From assembly GCA_025558095.1 (NCBI GenBank), contig JAIVFI010000001.1, forward strand, positions 696,501 through 760,500: 64,000 nt of DNA, read 5' to 3'. Source of the stretch: Hyaloraphidium curvatum (taxonomy: Eukaryota; Monoblepharomycota; Hyaloraphidiomycetes; Hyaloraphidiales; Hyaloraphidiaceae). Positions 48,727 through 60,100 of the stretch are shown piece after piece; the first letter of the stretch is position 1; each line of letters starts with the position of its first letter. The notes under the pieces are model-generated. The model was given only the letters and a program-made list of their open reading frames with translations. It was not told the origin of the DNA and did no database searches. The position numbers and the translations under genes were made by a program.

Positions 48727-49881
48727 TCAACCACGCCACTTCAAGTCTACGTTCGGGAACGCACGCCACCAGTTGACCTCCGACTCGGCGTAGTTTAGGT
48801 GTCGATGCAAGCTCACAACGATGCGGAGGTCCGGTGCGCCTCGGATCCTTCGGGCAAGCGAGGCCAGATCGGGCGAGTCTGCCGCTGGCCAAGGCCGCAT
48901 CGCGCTCAGCCCGGACAGCGCAACCTCCTCGATCTTCGGGAAATGGCACAGCATCCACTCCATCTGCGCGGCGGAAGATAGCACCACGCTGGCCCGACGC
49001 ACGGAAGGCAGTATCCCGTCGGGCAGAGGAAACCTGTCGAGCGCGCCGAACACGATCCTCATTTCGCGGGGACGGATGCCCGGAGCACGGAATAGCCAGC
49101 CGAGATCGTCCGACAGGATCGAAAGCGCGACCATCTTGGACGCGAGCTCGGGTCCGATGCCGATCTCAGAGTCGATGTACCTCTCGAGGCAGAACCCGTC
49201 GAGCCGTGCGGCATGCTGCTCCAGATCGCTGAGAACGTCCCGCCTGGCGCCCCCAACAACGTGCACGGAATCGAGGGAGAAGCTCCGGACGGTTGGCGGT
49301 AGCCAGAACCCCGTGCCGCGCGGCCGGATGAAGTTGCGGGCCGCGAATCCGATCGATTCCAGGAGCGGAGCTTCGCAGAGCACGGTCCAGATTTCCGACG
49401 AGCGTTCCTCATTGTAGAAGAAATCTCCTTGTATCCGCACTTGGCGCACGCGGGGCACGCATCGGCGGAGCAGGTCGATCTGCCGACCGAACGTCTCGTT
49501 GTCAAAGAAGCCGTACATCGACCCGAACGTGACCGCGCGCACGAAATCGAGCTTGTCCGTCCCGAAGGGGTCCTCGAGGAACGACCGCCACGTTCTCTCG
49601 GAACAGCCAATCGAGGCGAGCGGCAGGTGCTCCGTCAGGAACGGGATGCCCGCCAAATAGCTCTCCTTACACACGCTCATGAACGCCAGCAGCGCTTTCG
49701 GCTTGTCTTCGGGCGAGCGGAGGTAGATGGCGATGATCCGAAGCAGTTCCGGGGGGAGACGGTGTCCGGCGGAACGCTGACTGTGCGCCGCGGCCTCAGG
49801 GGTGGCGGCCCGCGGCTGAGCCTTGCGCCCGCGCCGCAACGAGCCGGCGACCGCCGAAGCCTTTTTCCTGCCGTTGCCCAT
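48727..49881 (-). CDS. F-box-like / leucine-rich protein
   Basis: Single exon of 384 residues from ATG 49881. The start is basic (GNGRKKASAVAGSLRRGRKA). Residues about 41-80 fit an F-box (RLPPELLRIIAIYLRSPEDK, LLAFMSVCKESY). The rest shows irregular leucine-rich segments (VRQVRIQGDFFYN, VRSFSLDSVHVVG, IEEVALSGLSAM) as in fungal F-box/LRR substrate adaptors of SCF ubiquitin ligases. Expected role: to bind Skp1 and select a substrate. It is not a close match to any named F-box protein I know. Confidence 0.68.
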   Translation of the reverse strand: MGNGRKKASAVAGSLRRGRKAQPRAATPEAAAHSQRSAGHRLPPELLRIIAIYLRSPEDKPKALLAFMSVCKESYLAGIPFLTEHLPLASIGCSERTWRSFLEDPFGTDKLDFVRAVTFGSMYGFFDNETFGRQIDLLRRCVPRVRQVRIQGDFFYNEERSSEIWTVLCEAPLLESIGFAARNFIRPRGTGFWLPPTVRSFSLDSVHVVGGARRDVLSDLEQHAARLDGFCLERYIDSEIGIGPELASKMVALSILSDDLGWLFRAPGIRPREMRIVFGALDRFPLPDGILPSVRRASVVLSSAAQMEWMLCHFPKIEEVALSGLSAMRPWPAADSPDLASLARRIRGAPDLRIVVSLHRHLNYAESEVNWWRAFPNVDLKWRG

Positions 49882-50020
49882 CTCGCAGCGGGAAGTTGGA
49901 GGACGTTTGGGCTGGGCAGCGACGGGTGAGTTCCCGACTTCGTCACCACACCACGCAACTGTCTCCCTCCCGTCGCGAACGTCTCGCTACCCGCCTTTAC
50001 AGATCAAACAACAAAATTCA

Positions 50021-50788
50021 TCATCGCGCCGCCAGCAATCCACCATCGACGGTCAGCTCCGCCCCGCTCACGTAGGACGATTCGTCCGACGCCAGGAATA
50101 GGACGCAATTCGACACCTCTTCGGGCGCCGCGAGCCTCCTCAGGGGGGTGGAATCGATGAAGCGCTGTAATCCCCCCGGGGGCAGAAGCCTGACCTCCTC
50201 CGCAAGCATGTCGGTGTCGATCGCGCCGGGGTGGATGCTGTTTGTACGTATTCCCAACGGTCCGTAGGTCTCGCAGGCGCTCTTGGTCATGAGGGTGACG
50301 GCACCTTTGGAGGCCGTGTACGCCAGGTATCCCTCGGCCCCGATGAGGCCGTAGATCGACGACACGTTGATGATCGACCCCTTGCCCTTCTCCTTCATGT
50401 TCGGCACGCAGTGCTTCATCCCCAGCCAGACGCCTTTGGCATTCACGTCCATCGTCCTTTGCCATCCCTGCTCGTCGAGCTCCACGGCGTCCCGCATCTC
50501 CAGGATGCCGGCGTTGTTCACGAGCACGTCCACCCCGCCCCAATCCTTGCACGCCGCCACCGCCGCCTCCCAGTCCTCGGCCCGGGTCACGTCCAGCTTC
50601 ACGAACCGCACATCGAGCCCCTGCGCCCGGAGCTCCGCCTCGTGCTTTGAGCCCAGCTCCGTCAGGATGTCCCCAAAGACCACCTTGGCCCCGTGCTGCG
50701 CGAGCTTCCTGACGTGGGCGGCGCCCATCCCGCGCGCGCCGCCGGAGACGAGCGCGACCTTGCCACCGAGCCGCGATGAGACGGACAT
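50021..50788 (-). CDS. Classical SDR family oxidoreductase
   Basis: Single exon of 255 residues, ATG 50788. All classical motifs are present: KVALVSGGARGMGAAHVRKL (cofactor loop), FGDILTELG (Asp after strand 2, favouring NAD), LDVT, VLVNNAGI, NVSSIYGLIGAEGYLAYTASKGA (Ser, Tyr, Lys), IRTNSIHPGAIDTDM, and SYVSGAELTVDGG. Sequence resembles bacterial 3-alpha/20-beta-hydroxysteroid and cyclopentanol dehydrogenases. Absence of introns, in contrast to the SDR at 47.3 kb, is compatible with bacterial origin but proves nothing. It lies 139 bases from the start of the F-box gene, same strand. Confidence 0.9.
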   Translation of the reverse strand: MSVSSRLGGKVALVSGGARGMGAAHVRKLAQHGAKVVFGDILTELGSKHEAELRAQGLDVRFVKLDVTRAEDWEAAVAACKDWGGVDVLVNNAGILEMRDAVELDEQGWQRTMDVNAKGVWLGMKHCVPNMKEKGKGSIINVSSIYGLIGAEGYLAYTASKGAVTLMTKSACETYGPLGIRTNSIHPGAIDTDMLAEEVRLLPPGGLQRFIDSTPLRRLAAPEEVSNCVLFLASDESSYVSGAELTVDGGLLAAR

Positions 50789-51349
50789 GTTCGGGGTGCG
50801 CTCGTCGCGTGGAGCGGCAAGGAGATTGGGAGACGGAGCGGAGGTGCGCCAGCGTCGCCGCCACAGCCTCCACCCGATCGATCACACCTATCCGTCACGG
50901 GTGGATAGGCGAGCCGTCCATATCATCCGGCAGCAGATCGACGGCTCTTGTGCATCCGCGACCCGTGGCGCTGCCGATTCCAAGCCGATCCCGCATCCTC
51001 GCATTCGAGCAGCACACTCATCCTCTCCCCTTTACCACTCTCCCCGATGGCCAATCCCTCCCCGCAGGCAGGCCCGAATCCAAACAACAAAGATGCATTA
51101 CTTCCCAACAAACTATCTATGACTAGTGTACAGTGCCCATTTCCATTTCCATCGCATCGCATTCGTCCCAGACTTGATCGGTTCACTTGGTACTCGGTTT
51201 CGCGTCACAGTTATCGGTTCCCGTACTTGATATGCTCGGTATGCTGCGGTATGTCACTTGATGGTATGCCTTGTCTTGTCTTTCTTGCCTTGGCGCCGAC
51301 GTCGGCGCATCATCCCCCACGCGCACAGCCGTCCGGGGGAGCGTCCACC
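50789..51349. other. Intergenic
   Basis: 561 bases. The first 300 hold the upstream region of the minus-strand SDR. The part near 51120-51290 is AT-richer (ACTTGATATGCTCGGTATGC) and is presumably the 3' region of the gene at 51350. No gene or repeat recognised. Confidence 0.5.
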
Positions 51350-52960
51350 TCAGGCCCTCCTCGCCTTCTTCCTCCTCCCCCCCTCCCCAGCGACATCCAG
51401 CTCCACCTCGCACCCCGCGTCCATCCCCCCGAACAGCGGGGAGTAGGCGACCTGCGGGTGCGGGCTGCGCGGGGGGCTCGCCTGCGCGGCCTGCTTGGCC
51501 GCTCCCCGGGGTGGCCGGGGCGAGTCGAGGGCCGAGACGGCGGTTCCCCTGCGCGGGGTGGCGCACGGGCGGGCGTCCGAGGGGCGGGGTGGAGGGAGCA
51601 TGCACTCCCGGGCGGGGAGGCGGAAGGCAAAGACGCCGGAGAGGTCGTCGTCCTCCTCCGCCGCGGGCGCGGGCCGCTTGCGCGTGCCCAAGGGGGGATG
51701 CGGCGTCGCGGGCGCGGTGAGGTTGCGCCGGGGGGTCGTGGCCTTGCACGGCGTCGGCGATGGCGTCGGGAGGGGAGCGTGCGGGGTGCGCGGGTGGGCG
51801 TCGTCAAAGACCGACATGTCGACGATCTCGTCCAGCGGGATCGCGCGGGCGGGGGAGGCGGCGGGGGAGGCGGCGGGGGAGGGCATGAGAGTCGGCGGGA
51901 TGGTGCGGCGCGGGGCCGAGGTCGGTGCGGGGACGGCGAAGCCGGGGGTCGGGTGCGGCTGAGCGTCGGCGGAGGCGTCCGATGCGTCGCCGCGGGGCGC
52001 CTCGTGCGCGTGCCCGCCCTCTGCTTCGGGCTCCGCATCGGGGAGCGTCTCGGCGTCGCCATCGTCCTCGGACACGAACCCCCCCTGCACGAAGCTCTCC
52101 ACCGCCGTCTCGATCCCGAGAACGTCCACCCACTCGACCGAGTCCCCGTCGTCCCAGTCCTCCGCGGGCGTGCACGCGGGCGTCGGCGGCACCCGCGCAG
52201 GGCTCTCGTCGGGGAACCGCCGCGGGCTGCGGCGGGGCGTGGCCTGAGCCGGGGTCGGAGGCGGCCGGGCCGGGGTTGGCGGCAGCCGCGGCATCTCGCC
52301 CCCCGCATCACCGTCGGCTTCCTCCTCATCCATCCCCTCCTCGTCCTCGGAAAACTCCACCGGCTCGCACGCAACCTTGCCCGCGCCAGCGCCGCCGTTC
52401 TTCCTCCTCCGCTCCTTGCCCGGCCCCGTCCCGTCCTGCAGCACCTTCCACAGGATCTCCCCCCCAGATCCCGCAAGCACCTCCCTCCCGCCCACGGCCG
52501 CGTACCCCTTCTCCCCTCCCACCACGATCTTGCCCTCGTCGTCGCACCGCACGCCGTGCGCGCGGGCCTGGAGGGGGCTGCAGCGGTGCTCGCGCTCACG
52601 GTTGGAGGGGTAGTCGGTCGTCACGAGGACGGGGATGTAGCAGCGGGCGCCGTCGTTGCGGGGACGGCCGATGGGGCGGAGCTTGAGGACGATGCGGGGC
52701 TGCGGCGGGGGAGCGGGTTCGGATGAGGTGGCCGGTGCCGCGGGGGTTGCCTTGGCGGGGCAGGCGCATGCGCCGGGGGAGCAGGTGGGGCAGGAAGCGG
52801 ACGTGGATGCGACGGCCGGGGTCGCGCCGTCGGCGGGGACGGCCGAGACCGGGGCGGCCGGGGGTGAGGACGGTTTCTTGGGCTTGGGGCCGGCGGTGAG
52901 CTTGATCTTGAGCGCAACCTGCGGCGTCTCGGCGGGAACAGAGGTCGCCGGGGCGATCAT
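51350..52960 (-). CDS. Low-complexity Pro/Ala-rich protein, probably nuclear
   Basis: Single exon of 536 residues from ATG 52960. The N-terminus has a VALKIKLTAGPKPKKP segment and a Cys cluster (CPTCSPGACAC). At about residues 90-165 lies a more ordered part (RIVLKLRPIGRPRNDGARCY, EILWKVLQDGTGPGKERRRK); the GRPR core recalls an AT-hook. The remainder is disordered Pro/Ser/Ala with acidic islands (VEFSEDEEGMDEEEADGD, DDGDSVEWVDVLG) and a basic end (GGRRKKARRA). Similar in style to the 14-16 kb proline-rich gene but not clearly homologous. Function unknown. Confidence 0.65.
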   Translation of the reverse strand: MIAPATSVPAETPQVALKIKLTAGPKPKKPSSPPAAPVSAVPADGATPAVASTSASCPTCSPGACACPAKATPAAPATSSEPAPPPQPRIVLKLRPIGRPRNDGARCYIPVLVTTDYPSNREREHRCSPLQARAHGVRCDDEGKIVVGGEKGYAAVGGREVLAGSGGEILWKVLQDGTGPGKERRRKNGGAGAGKVACEPVEFSEDEEGMDEEEADGDAGGEMPRLPPTPARPPPTPAQATPRRSPRRFPDESPARVPPTPACTPAEDWDDGDSVEWVDVLGIETAVESFVQGGFVSEDDGDAETLPDAEPEAEGGHAHEAPRGDASDASADAQPHPTPGFAVPAPTSAPRRTIPPTLMPSPAASPAASPARAIPLDEIVDMSVFDDAHPRTPHAPLPTPSPTPCKATTPRRNLTAPATPHPPLGTRKRPAPAAEEDDDLSGVFAFRLPARECMLPPPRPSDARPCATPRRGTAVSALDSPRPPRGAAKQAAQASPPRSPHPQVAYSPLFGGMDAGCEVELDVAGEGGRRKKARRA

Positions 52961-53007
52961 CGTCGCCTACAGTCGACGGATCAAACCATCAGAGGATGCC
53001 CCGAGTT

Positions 53008-53506
53008 TCATGCGGCGGGACGGCCCACCTGGGGGACATTGGCCGCCTCCTTCCCCTCGACCTTGATCGGCACCGGCGCCTGCGCCGGCACTGCCGCCTT
53101 CTTCTTGGCCGCCTTCTTGGGCCCGACGGCGACGACCGTCACGGCCTCGTTCACCTTGACCTCGGCCTTGCGGTGCGACTTGGCCGCTGCTCGCCGGGCG
53201 GGCCGCGATCAGCCGACCGGCACGTGATCACCCGGCGGCACGCCACCCACCCGTCTTCCTGGCGGCGGAACCCGCGGGCGATGTCGGCCCGGACGAGGTC
53301 TCGGCCAGGGTGGCCGCGCTGTCGGGCGAGCCGGGTTCCTTGGCGGCGTCGGCGGGCGGCGCGGCGGGACCCTGGGGGGCGATCGCCAGCGCGGTCTTGC
53401 GCGGTCTCCCGGGCGGCCGCTTGGCGGGTGCGAGGGCGACGGCGAGCTGCTTCGCGGGCGCGGCCGAGCGTGCGGCCGCGGCGCCGGAGCGCTTCGAGTT
53501 TGCCAT
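53008..53506 (-). CDS. Small AT-hook protein
   Basis: Two exons (53506-53251, 53186-53008; 64-nt intron with GTGGGT donor and GCAG acceptor) give 144 residues. Residues 34-42 carry PPGRPRKTA, a canonical AT-hook for minor-groove binding to AT-rich DNA. The C-terminal exon is Lys/Ala-rich (GPKKAAKKKAAVPAQAPVP), like linker histone or HMGA tails. Probable chromatin protein. It follows the low-complexity gene on the same strand, with ATG 52960 of that gene 48 bases beyond its stop. Confidence 0.65.
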
Positions 53507-54125
53507 GCCTGGCGGCGGTGGCTGGGGGAGACGGGGGCGGCAGCATGTGCGGCGGGCGGCGGGCGGCGGGCGGGGCGGTGACGTGGCGATGCGTGCGATG
53601 CGGACGCGATGATGACGTGGCGAGAGGCGCCGGGGGGGCGGGAGGGCGGGCAAGAGGGAGCGGGAGTCAGCAGAGTTCGGGCGGCGGCCGCCATTCATTC
53701 GCCGCACCGGACGCGGCACCGGGGCCGCGGCGATGATCGCGATGCGGCGCCGCACCGTGCGGAGCACTCACCTGCCCGCAGGCTGCCGAGTGTTTGTGTG
53801 GATGGGGTGCAAAGATTGGCTCGCGGAAGGGCGCGGGCGGGCGGGCGCCCCACGCCGCGAACCGCCCCCCACACTCGACTCCGCCGTTCCCCACGTTCGG
53901 GGGCGGGTTATGCGATCCCGGAAATGATGACCGCGATGTCGCCGTGATGCGATTTGTCCTCCCCGATGCGAGGCGGAATTCGTCGTAGAGCAAGGTCTCA
54001 AAAGGGATTGGAGTGTCGACAAGTCAGGTGCATGATCAAGGCCGGGCCGCAGTCAGTTTCTTTCGGGACGCCCCTCCCATGCCCTAGGCCCCTCTTATCC
54101 GCTTCCTCCGTCCTGCTCTTCCACC
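53507..54125. other. Intergenic between divergent AT-hook and transporter genes
   Basis: 619 bases, both promoters expected. Near 53540-53590 there is a short GGCGGGCGGC repetition; otherwise nothing recognised. Confidence 0.45.
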
Positions 54126-55266
54126 ATGGCGTCGGCCGAGATGATCGGCTGGCTGGCCGGCAACGTCGCCGCCACCGTCGGCATCGTCATGTTCAACAAG
54201 CAAGTCGTCCGGCTGGGGTTCATGGCCATGGTCTTCCTGAGCGCGCTGCACATGATCGCGACCTACATCGGCTGCGTCGTCATGCTGCGGCTCAAGGTGT
54301 TCGAGTACAAGGACGCCGCGTTCAGGACCGTGTTCATTATGGCCATGGTGCGTTGGCGAGCCGTTCGGGGGACCGTTCACCTGCCGGCGGGAAGGCCGGC
54401 ACGAATCAGAGGGACGCGATGACGTGTTCCACGCGTCGGGATCCGTTCTGCGCGCCGCAGCCGCCGCGGAATCCCGCCTTCCCGCCCGCGCGCTCGACCA
54501 GCGTCCCACCTCCCCCGCCACCAACCAGCTCACCCCCTTTCCCCCCATTCCAGGCCTCCCTCGCCTCCGTGGTCTTCATGAACCTCAACCTGGCCTACAA
54601 CTCCGTGGGCTTCTACCAGCTCTCCAAGCTCGGCACGATCCCCATCACCGTCACCCTCGAGTACATCTTCTTCCGAAAAACCATCTCGTGGCGCGTCGCC
54701 GCCACCCTCCTCCTCATCTCGGCCGGCGTCGGCATCGCCACCGTGACGGACATTTCGTTCAACGTCACGGGCACCATCTACGCCGCCATCGCGATGGTCT
54801 GCACCTCGGCCTCGCAGGTCTTCTTCGACCCCCTCCGCAAGGAAATCGAGTGCGACGCACTGCAGGCGCTGTACCATACCACCCCCGTCATCGCCGCCGG
54901 GATGCTGCTGTGCTCGCCGGCGTTCGGGGAGCTCGAGGGGATCAGGCAGACGGACTTCCACGTCGGCCTGGTGGTGGCCATCGCGCTGTCGTGCGTGACG
55001 GCGATCGCGGTCAACGTGACCAACTATGCCGTGCTGAGCAGGATCAGCGCGCTGAGCTACACCATCCTGGGGTCGGTTCGCCCTTGTGCCAGGCTTGCTC
55101 GGGATACTGATCCCGCGCTCCGCGCAGGCACTTCAAAACCATCTCCATCCTCACCCTCGGCGCCATCCTGTTCGACTCCAAGCCCGGGTGGAAGTCCATC
55201 GCCGGCGCGGTGCTGGCGCTGGGGGGCGTGGTGCTCTACTCGGAACTTAAGCGGAGGGGCCTGTGA
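54126..55266 (+). CDS. SLC35E3/triose-phosphate-translocator family transporter
   Basis: Three exons (54126-54347, 54554-55071, 55128-55266; introns 206 and 56 nt) give 292 residues in about nine to ten TM helices. Family marks: GWLAGNVAATVGIVMFNKQV at the start, ASLASVVFMNLNLAYNSVGFYQ, LSKLGTIPITVTLEYIFFRK, TDISFNVTGTIYAAIAM, VTNYAVLSRISALSY and HFKTISILTLGAILFD. These match the drug/metabolite-superfamily nucleotide-sugar/triose-phosphate transporters of the Golgi or ER, closest in order to SLC35E3 and plant UXT/KT-group proteins. Substrate not predictable. Length agrees with the family (about 300). Confidence 0.87.
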
Positions 55267-55429
55267 TCCCGCTGCTGATGGGGACGGGGCCGGCGGATGG
55301 GAGGGGTGGGAAGGATGGGGGGGACTCGGACCAGGACTGGAAATGGACAGAGGAGCAGACAGATATGCGGCGGGGTAATCTACCATACAGTACACGGCCA
55401 GACCACCACCGCCCCCCTCCTTCCCATCA

Positions 55430-57065
55430 TCATTCCGGCAGCGGCTCCGGAAACAGGACCTCCATGAGGTTGCGCCACCACCCCCTGTTGTACAGGCTCT
55501 CGACCTCGTCGTAGCTCCGCAGCTCGCGCTGCTCCCACTCGGCGTCCACGTCGCCGATCGCCTCGTCCTCGGCGCGGCGGAGGCGTCGCCGTCCGCTGCG
55601 GCGGGGCGGCGCCGCCGGACGCCCGAACCGTCCGCTGCGGCGCCGTTGCCATCCGACGCGGCGGACGCGCCGTCTTTCCGGATTGGCCGCCGCACGAGCA
55701 GCGGCTTGCCGCCCTCCATCGCCTCGCGTACCTCGTCCCACTTTGCCGTCTCGTTCGCTATTCGTTTCGTCAGCTCCCATCACAGCGCGACAGAGGTAGA
55801 CCCACTGGTGGTGTTCTGAAGCACGAGGTGGAGCTGGTACAGGAAGAAAAGGAAGACGACGATGAAGGCCAGCACGAGGAAGGCCGAGAGGCCCATGAGC
55901 CCGGGTTCCTCCGCGAGCATCCACTGCCGCCACGAAAGGGCCGTTAGCGCGATCGCCCCCCGTCCGCACGCAACGGGACGACGCACCAGCCACCGCTCCG
56001 AAAACGTCAGCCTCCTCCGTCCCCCAGTGTCCCGGTCCAGGAAGAAGAACTTGGCCACGTTGCGCCGGTCCATCTCGCTGCGCAGGGTTTGGACGACGAC
56101 AAAGGCGCCGTAGGAGCAGATCCAGGAGGTGGAGAGGAGGAAGAGGAGGAAGTAGCGGTGGTTGTTGTGGCCGACTGTCCGCCGCAACCATGCAGTTGCC
56201 GTCAGCGCCCATTGCCGCTGGCATCACCCGCAAAGCGACGAACCGCAGTTGTTCACCCAAACGCAGTGGTGATCCTGTCTCGCCACGCACGCCTTGCACA
56301 GCCCGCAGTGCTTGCTCCTCGCGGGCTTCTGCAGCCCGCAAGTGGCGCACTGCCGCGGCGAGTAGAGCACGTGGTCGTATTCGTAGAGCTCCAGGGCGCG
56401 GTGCACGTTGCGGGGGGTGACGCGGCCGGGGGAGGAGAACATGGCGAGGAAGAAGGAGGCGTAGACGGTGATGATGGTGGGCCAGACGGTTGTGCTGGGA
56501 AGGCGAGGGTGGACGCGTTAGCGGCCCGCCTCGGTGACAGGAGGAAGGTCGAGCCCACTAGGTGAGGAACGGTCCTATGTTCTTGTTGGGCAGCTTGGGC
56601 AACCCGTCCTTGACGAACACGACGACACCGATCGTCAGCAAGGTGAGGAAGAACATCTGCCACCCCGGGAACGCCAGGGGACGCGTCAGGGCGCGTCGCA
56701 ACCCGCGACGCGTAATCCCACCGCCATCAGCGGGTGCGCGCTCGTCCACATCCACTTCCCCGCGCCCTTGATCGAGTCGGCGACCCCTGCGCCGCAGCAC
56801 GAGCGGACGACGGAACTTCCCCCGCCTCGTCAGCACGGCCCGTAATCCCGCCGAGCACAGTGACCCACTCCCCGATCTTGAAGCACCCATCCGTAAGAAA
56901 GTCGTACGCCGTGCCGACGATCGTGTCCTTCCACGTCGGCGTGGGCCCGAAGAGCATGATGAAGACAAAGAGAACTGCGGAGCCGGAGGTTAGGGGGTGG
57001 CGGGCCGGGCGGCCGGGGCACGCACGGAGGAGGATCAGGTACGACCCCAGGAAGATGAAAAGCAT
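55430..57065 (-). CDS. SWF1: DHHC palmitoyltransferase, Swf1-like
   Basis: Many short exons on the minus strand. The core reads [39 protein letters not shown], then [15 protein letters not shown], and across a 69-nt intron (56175-56243) [14 protein letters not shown]: the DHHC zinc and catalytic domain. A later 48-nt intron (55758-55805) joins QNTT to [10 protein letters not shown], the TTxE motif. N-terminal TM exons start at ATG 57065 ([13 protein letters not shown]) and include [21 protein letters not shown]. The end reads [22 protein letters not shown]. Swf1 palmitoylates SNAREs and other TM proteins at the ER. One N-terminal junction and one near 55650 are unresolved by phase. Confidence 0.83.
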
Positions 57066-57185
57066 CCTGAAGGCGTAAACAGGGGGCAAGAAGGAACTGA
57101 GTGAGAGGACTTGAAACGCACGATAAAGGCTCTCAGAAATCCACCCATCGGCACTCCGGGTAGCGGAAGCCCGCTGCGGGCCGCC
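57066..57185. promoter_or_regulatory. Short divergent promoter region (Swf1-like / MAP3K)
   Basis: Only 120 bases separate the two outward-facing ATGs at 57065 and 57186, so promoter elements are probably shared. No TATA box is evident. Confidence 0.35.
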
Positions 57186-60100
57186 ATGCCAGACTCACCG
57201 CCGCCGGCCTCGCCGGGCAAGACCTCTAAGCGAGCCGGCAAGCGGCGAGCGTCGGGGACGAGTGCTCCGCGCGATGGGGCGCCATCTCCGACGTCGCCCG
57301 TTACGTCGCCCGCCACGCCAATGACGCCCGCCACGCCTCCGCCCGACGCGGCGACGCCGACGGGCAAGCCCGGAAGGCGGCGCAACAAGCGGCGAGGCAC
57401 GAAAGCGGACGCGCCGGAATCGCCCGACGCCGACGCGTCGCACGCATCCTCGCCGCGCGCAAACGCGGGATCGCCGGTACCGTCAAACCCGCAGCAGGCA
57501 CGCAAACAGCCGCCGGCATCGGACCGCCCCGCGACACCCACCGGCTCGCCCGCGCCCGCAATCTCCACGGCGCGCTCGGCATCGCGCTCAGCCTCCTTCT
57601 CCAACAAGGCCGAGCAAGTTCGCGTTACCTCTCCAACAGCGGTCAGCGTGATTGAGGCGCATCTGGACGGCGAGGCCGTGGCTCTCGCAAAGGCGCCCAA
57701 GCGCAGTGCGACCCCCAAGCGCGTCAGGATGGGCGAGGCGACCACGCTGCCTGCACCGACACCGCCAAAACCCAACAAGGGCAGGCGGAAAAAGTCGCTG
57801 GCCGCGCACCGCCAGGGCGCCGGCGCGGACGGCAGGGTGCCCGGTTCCGATGAGATGGAGCCGGGCCCGTCGCAGACGCCGCTGAAGCGCAGGACGACGG
57901 CAAACAGCCTTAAAACGCCCGTGTCGCCGGGCCTGCCGGACCCCCCGCCGCGGCGCCGCCGCCGCCGGCCGAAGGACCCCTTCGACCGTCCCTCCAAGAC
58001 GGTCATCTTGAACAACTACGACGGCTGGTTCCCTGGCCGGGGATTCGAGGACCAGGCGGTGGTCTGGGTGCAAAAGGAGGGCGTGGACATTGTTTCGCCG
58101 CTTGGCTGGCGGTCCAACGACGCCCCGGCCATCCCGTACGGCGGGCCGGCGCTCAAGATCGAGGTGGACGGGCTGATGGGCGCCGATGCCGTGCTTGATG
58201 CGGAGGGCGCGCTCGCGGGGCCGGCGGGGTCCACGTCGACGCTGGACCAGATGCTCGCCGAGGGCGTGGAGCGCATGGCACTGGCCGACGGCGGCACGCA
58301 CCCATCGGAGCCGCCGAGCCTGCATGCCCCGTCGCTCGAGTCGGGCGGCTCCCTCCCCGACGACTTCCGCCAGACCGTGCCGACCGTGGTCCCGCTCAAG
58401 ACCGGGGAGGAGCCGCCGACGGCCGGCGGGATCAACATTCCTCGGAGCGGCGCCGATGAGGAGGACGATGTCGGCACCATGGCCAGCCAGGAATCCTACC
58501 GGCACCTCGCACTGGCCGCGCACGTGCGCGAGGCGCGCATGGAGGAGGACTCGGGTGCGTGGGCCTTCCGCGACATGGGGGACGACTCGCTCGCCTCTCC
58601 TTCATCCACGGACCGCTTCGTCTTCCCCGAACCCGACGGTACCGAACCGCCTCCCGTCCCCTCCCCCTCGCGACGCCCCTCGCTCCGCCCGCAGGGCCAC
58701 GGCAGGGTCCCCTCGGTCTCGGCCATCAACACCGCCGTCCCCCGCCCCGCCGCCCCCCCCTCCACCTCCAACTTCGCCACCTCGCACCTGGTCCGCGGCA
58801 AAGCCCTCGGGAAGGGCTCCCACGGCAGCGTGTACCTCGTGCAGGACCGCGACAGCGCGGAGCTCTACGCGCTCAAGGAGATCCTCCCCCAGGCCGACCC
58901 CAAGATGCACCGCCAGGTCATGGGCTCCCTGTGGGAGGAGATGCGGCTGCTCTCGAACCTGAAGCACGACAACGTGGTGCAGGTCGTCCGCCTCGTGTAC
59001 AACGGCGCCTCGCCCGCGTCGACCTCCTCCGCGACCTCGTCCGCGACCCCCTGGACTCCGTTGGCGCCGGCCCCGCAGATGCTCATGGAGTACGTCAGCG
59101 GCGGCTCCATCGCCTCGCTCATCCGCTCGCTGGACCCGCTGCCCTTCCCCGAGGCGCTGGCGGCCCACCTGGGCCGGCAGGTCGCCAAGGGCCTGGCGTA
59201 CCTGCACTCGATGAACGTGATCCACAGGGACATCAAGGGCGCCAACGTGCTAGTGACCCCCGCGGGCACGGCCAAGATATCCGACTTCGGCATCTCGCTG
59301 GACGTGAGCGACTACATCCAGCAGCGCGCCGACGGCGGGCTGCTGGAGCCCGAGGAGGCGCAGGCCAGGCCGGCCGAGAGGCCGGGGGGAAAGGGGGTGT
59401 ACAGCACCATCGCGAGAACGGAGCTCAAGGGGACTTGCTTCTTCATGGCGCCCGAGGCGACAAAGAAGCACTACTCGGCCAAGGTCGACATCTGGTCGTT
59501 CGGGTGCCTCGTGCTCGAGGTGCGTTGTCTGCACGTCCGCGCCCGAAGTATCCGGCTCACCGTTTCCCAGATGCTCTCGGGCCGCGCCCCCTGGCCGCAT
59601 TGCGAAGCCTTCACCGTCCTCCGCTGGCTCTACCGCGGCGAGAACCTCCCCCCTCCGCTGCCCCCCGTGATCGGCGACGACGCGGCGCCGCCGTACCCGC
59701 CGCCGACGGACCGCGGCGACCGCGGGTTCCTGAACCCGTCCACGCCTCACATCTCGCACTCGGCGGGGGTCGACGCCATCGGGCTGGGCATCATCAACCT
59801 GTCCAAGCGCAGCATCGTTGTGACGAGGGAGGCGAGGGCACTGCTGGATTTGTGCCTTCGAGTGTGAGTTGTTGCCGCCGCCCGCCACCGCTCTCCCTTC
59901 TCTGATCTGCCCCCGTTGCACAGCGACCCCGCCGCCCGCCCAACCGCCACGGACCTCGTCTGCTTCTCCCCCTTCCTCGCCCCCCGCCCGTACGATTTTG
60001 TCGCCGAGTGGCCGCGCCTCCTCGACGCCGCGCGCACGCTGCAACCTGCCGCGGCGGCGGCCTCGGACGGCACGGCGGTGCACGATCCCGCGGACCTAGA

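Noticed and set aside
53228-53767. Longer N-terminus for the AT-hook protein from an upstream start near 53767
   Set aside because: The extension is Arg/Pro low complexity without a supported ATG context; MANSKRSG at 53506 is a normal start.
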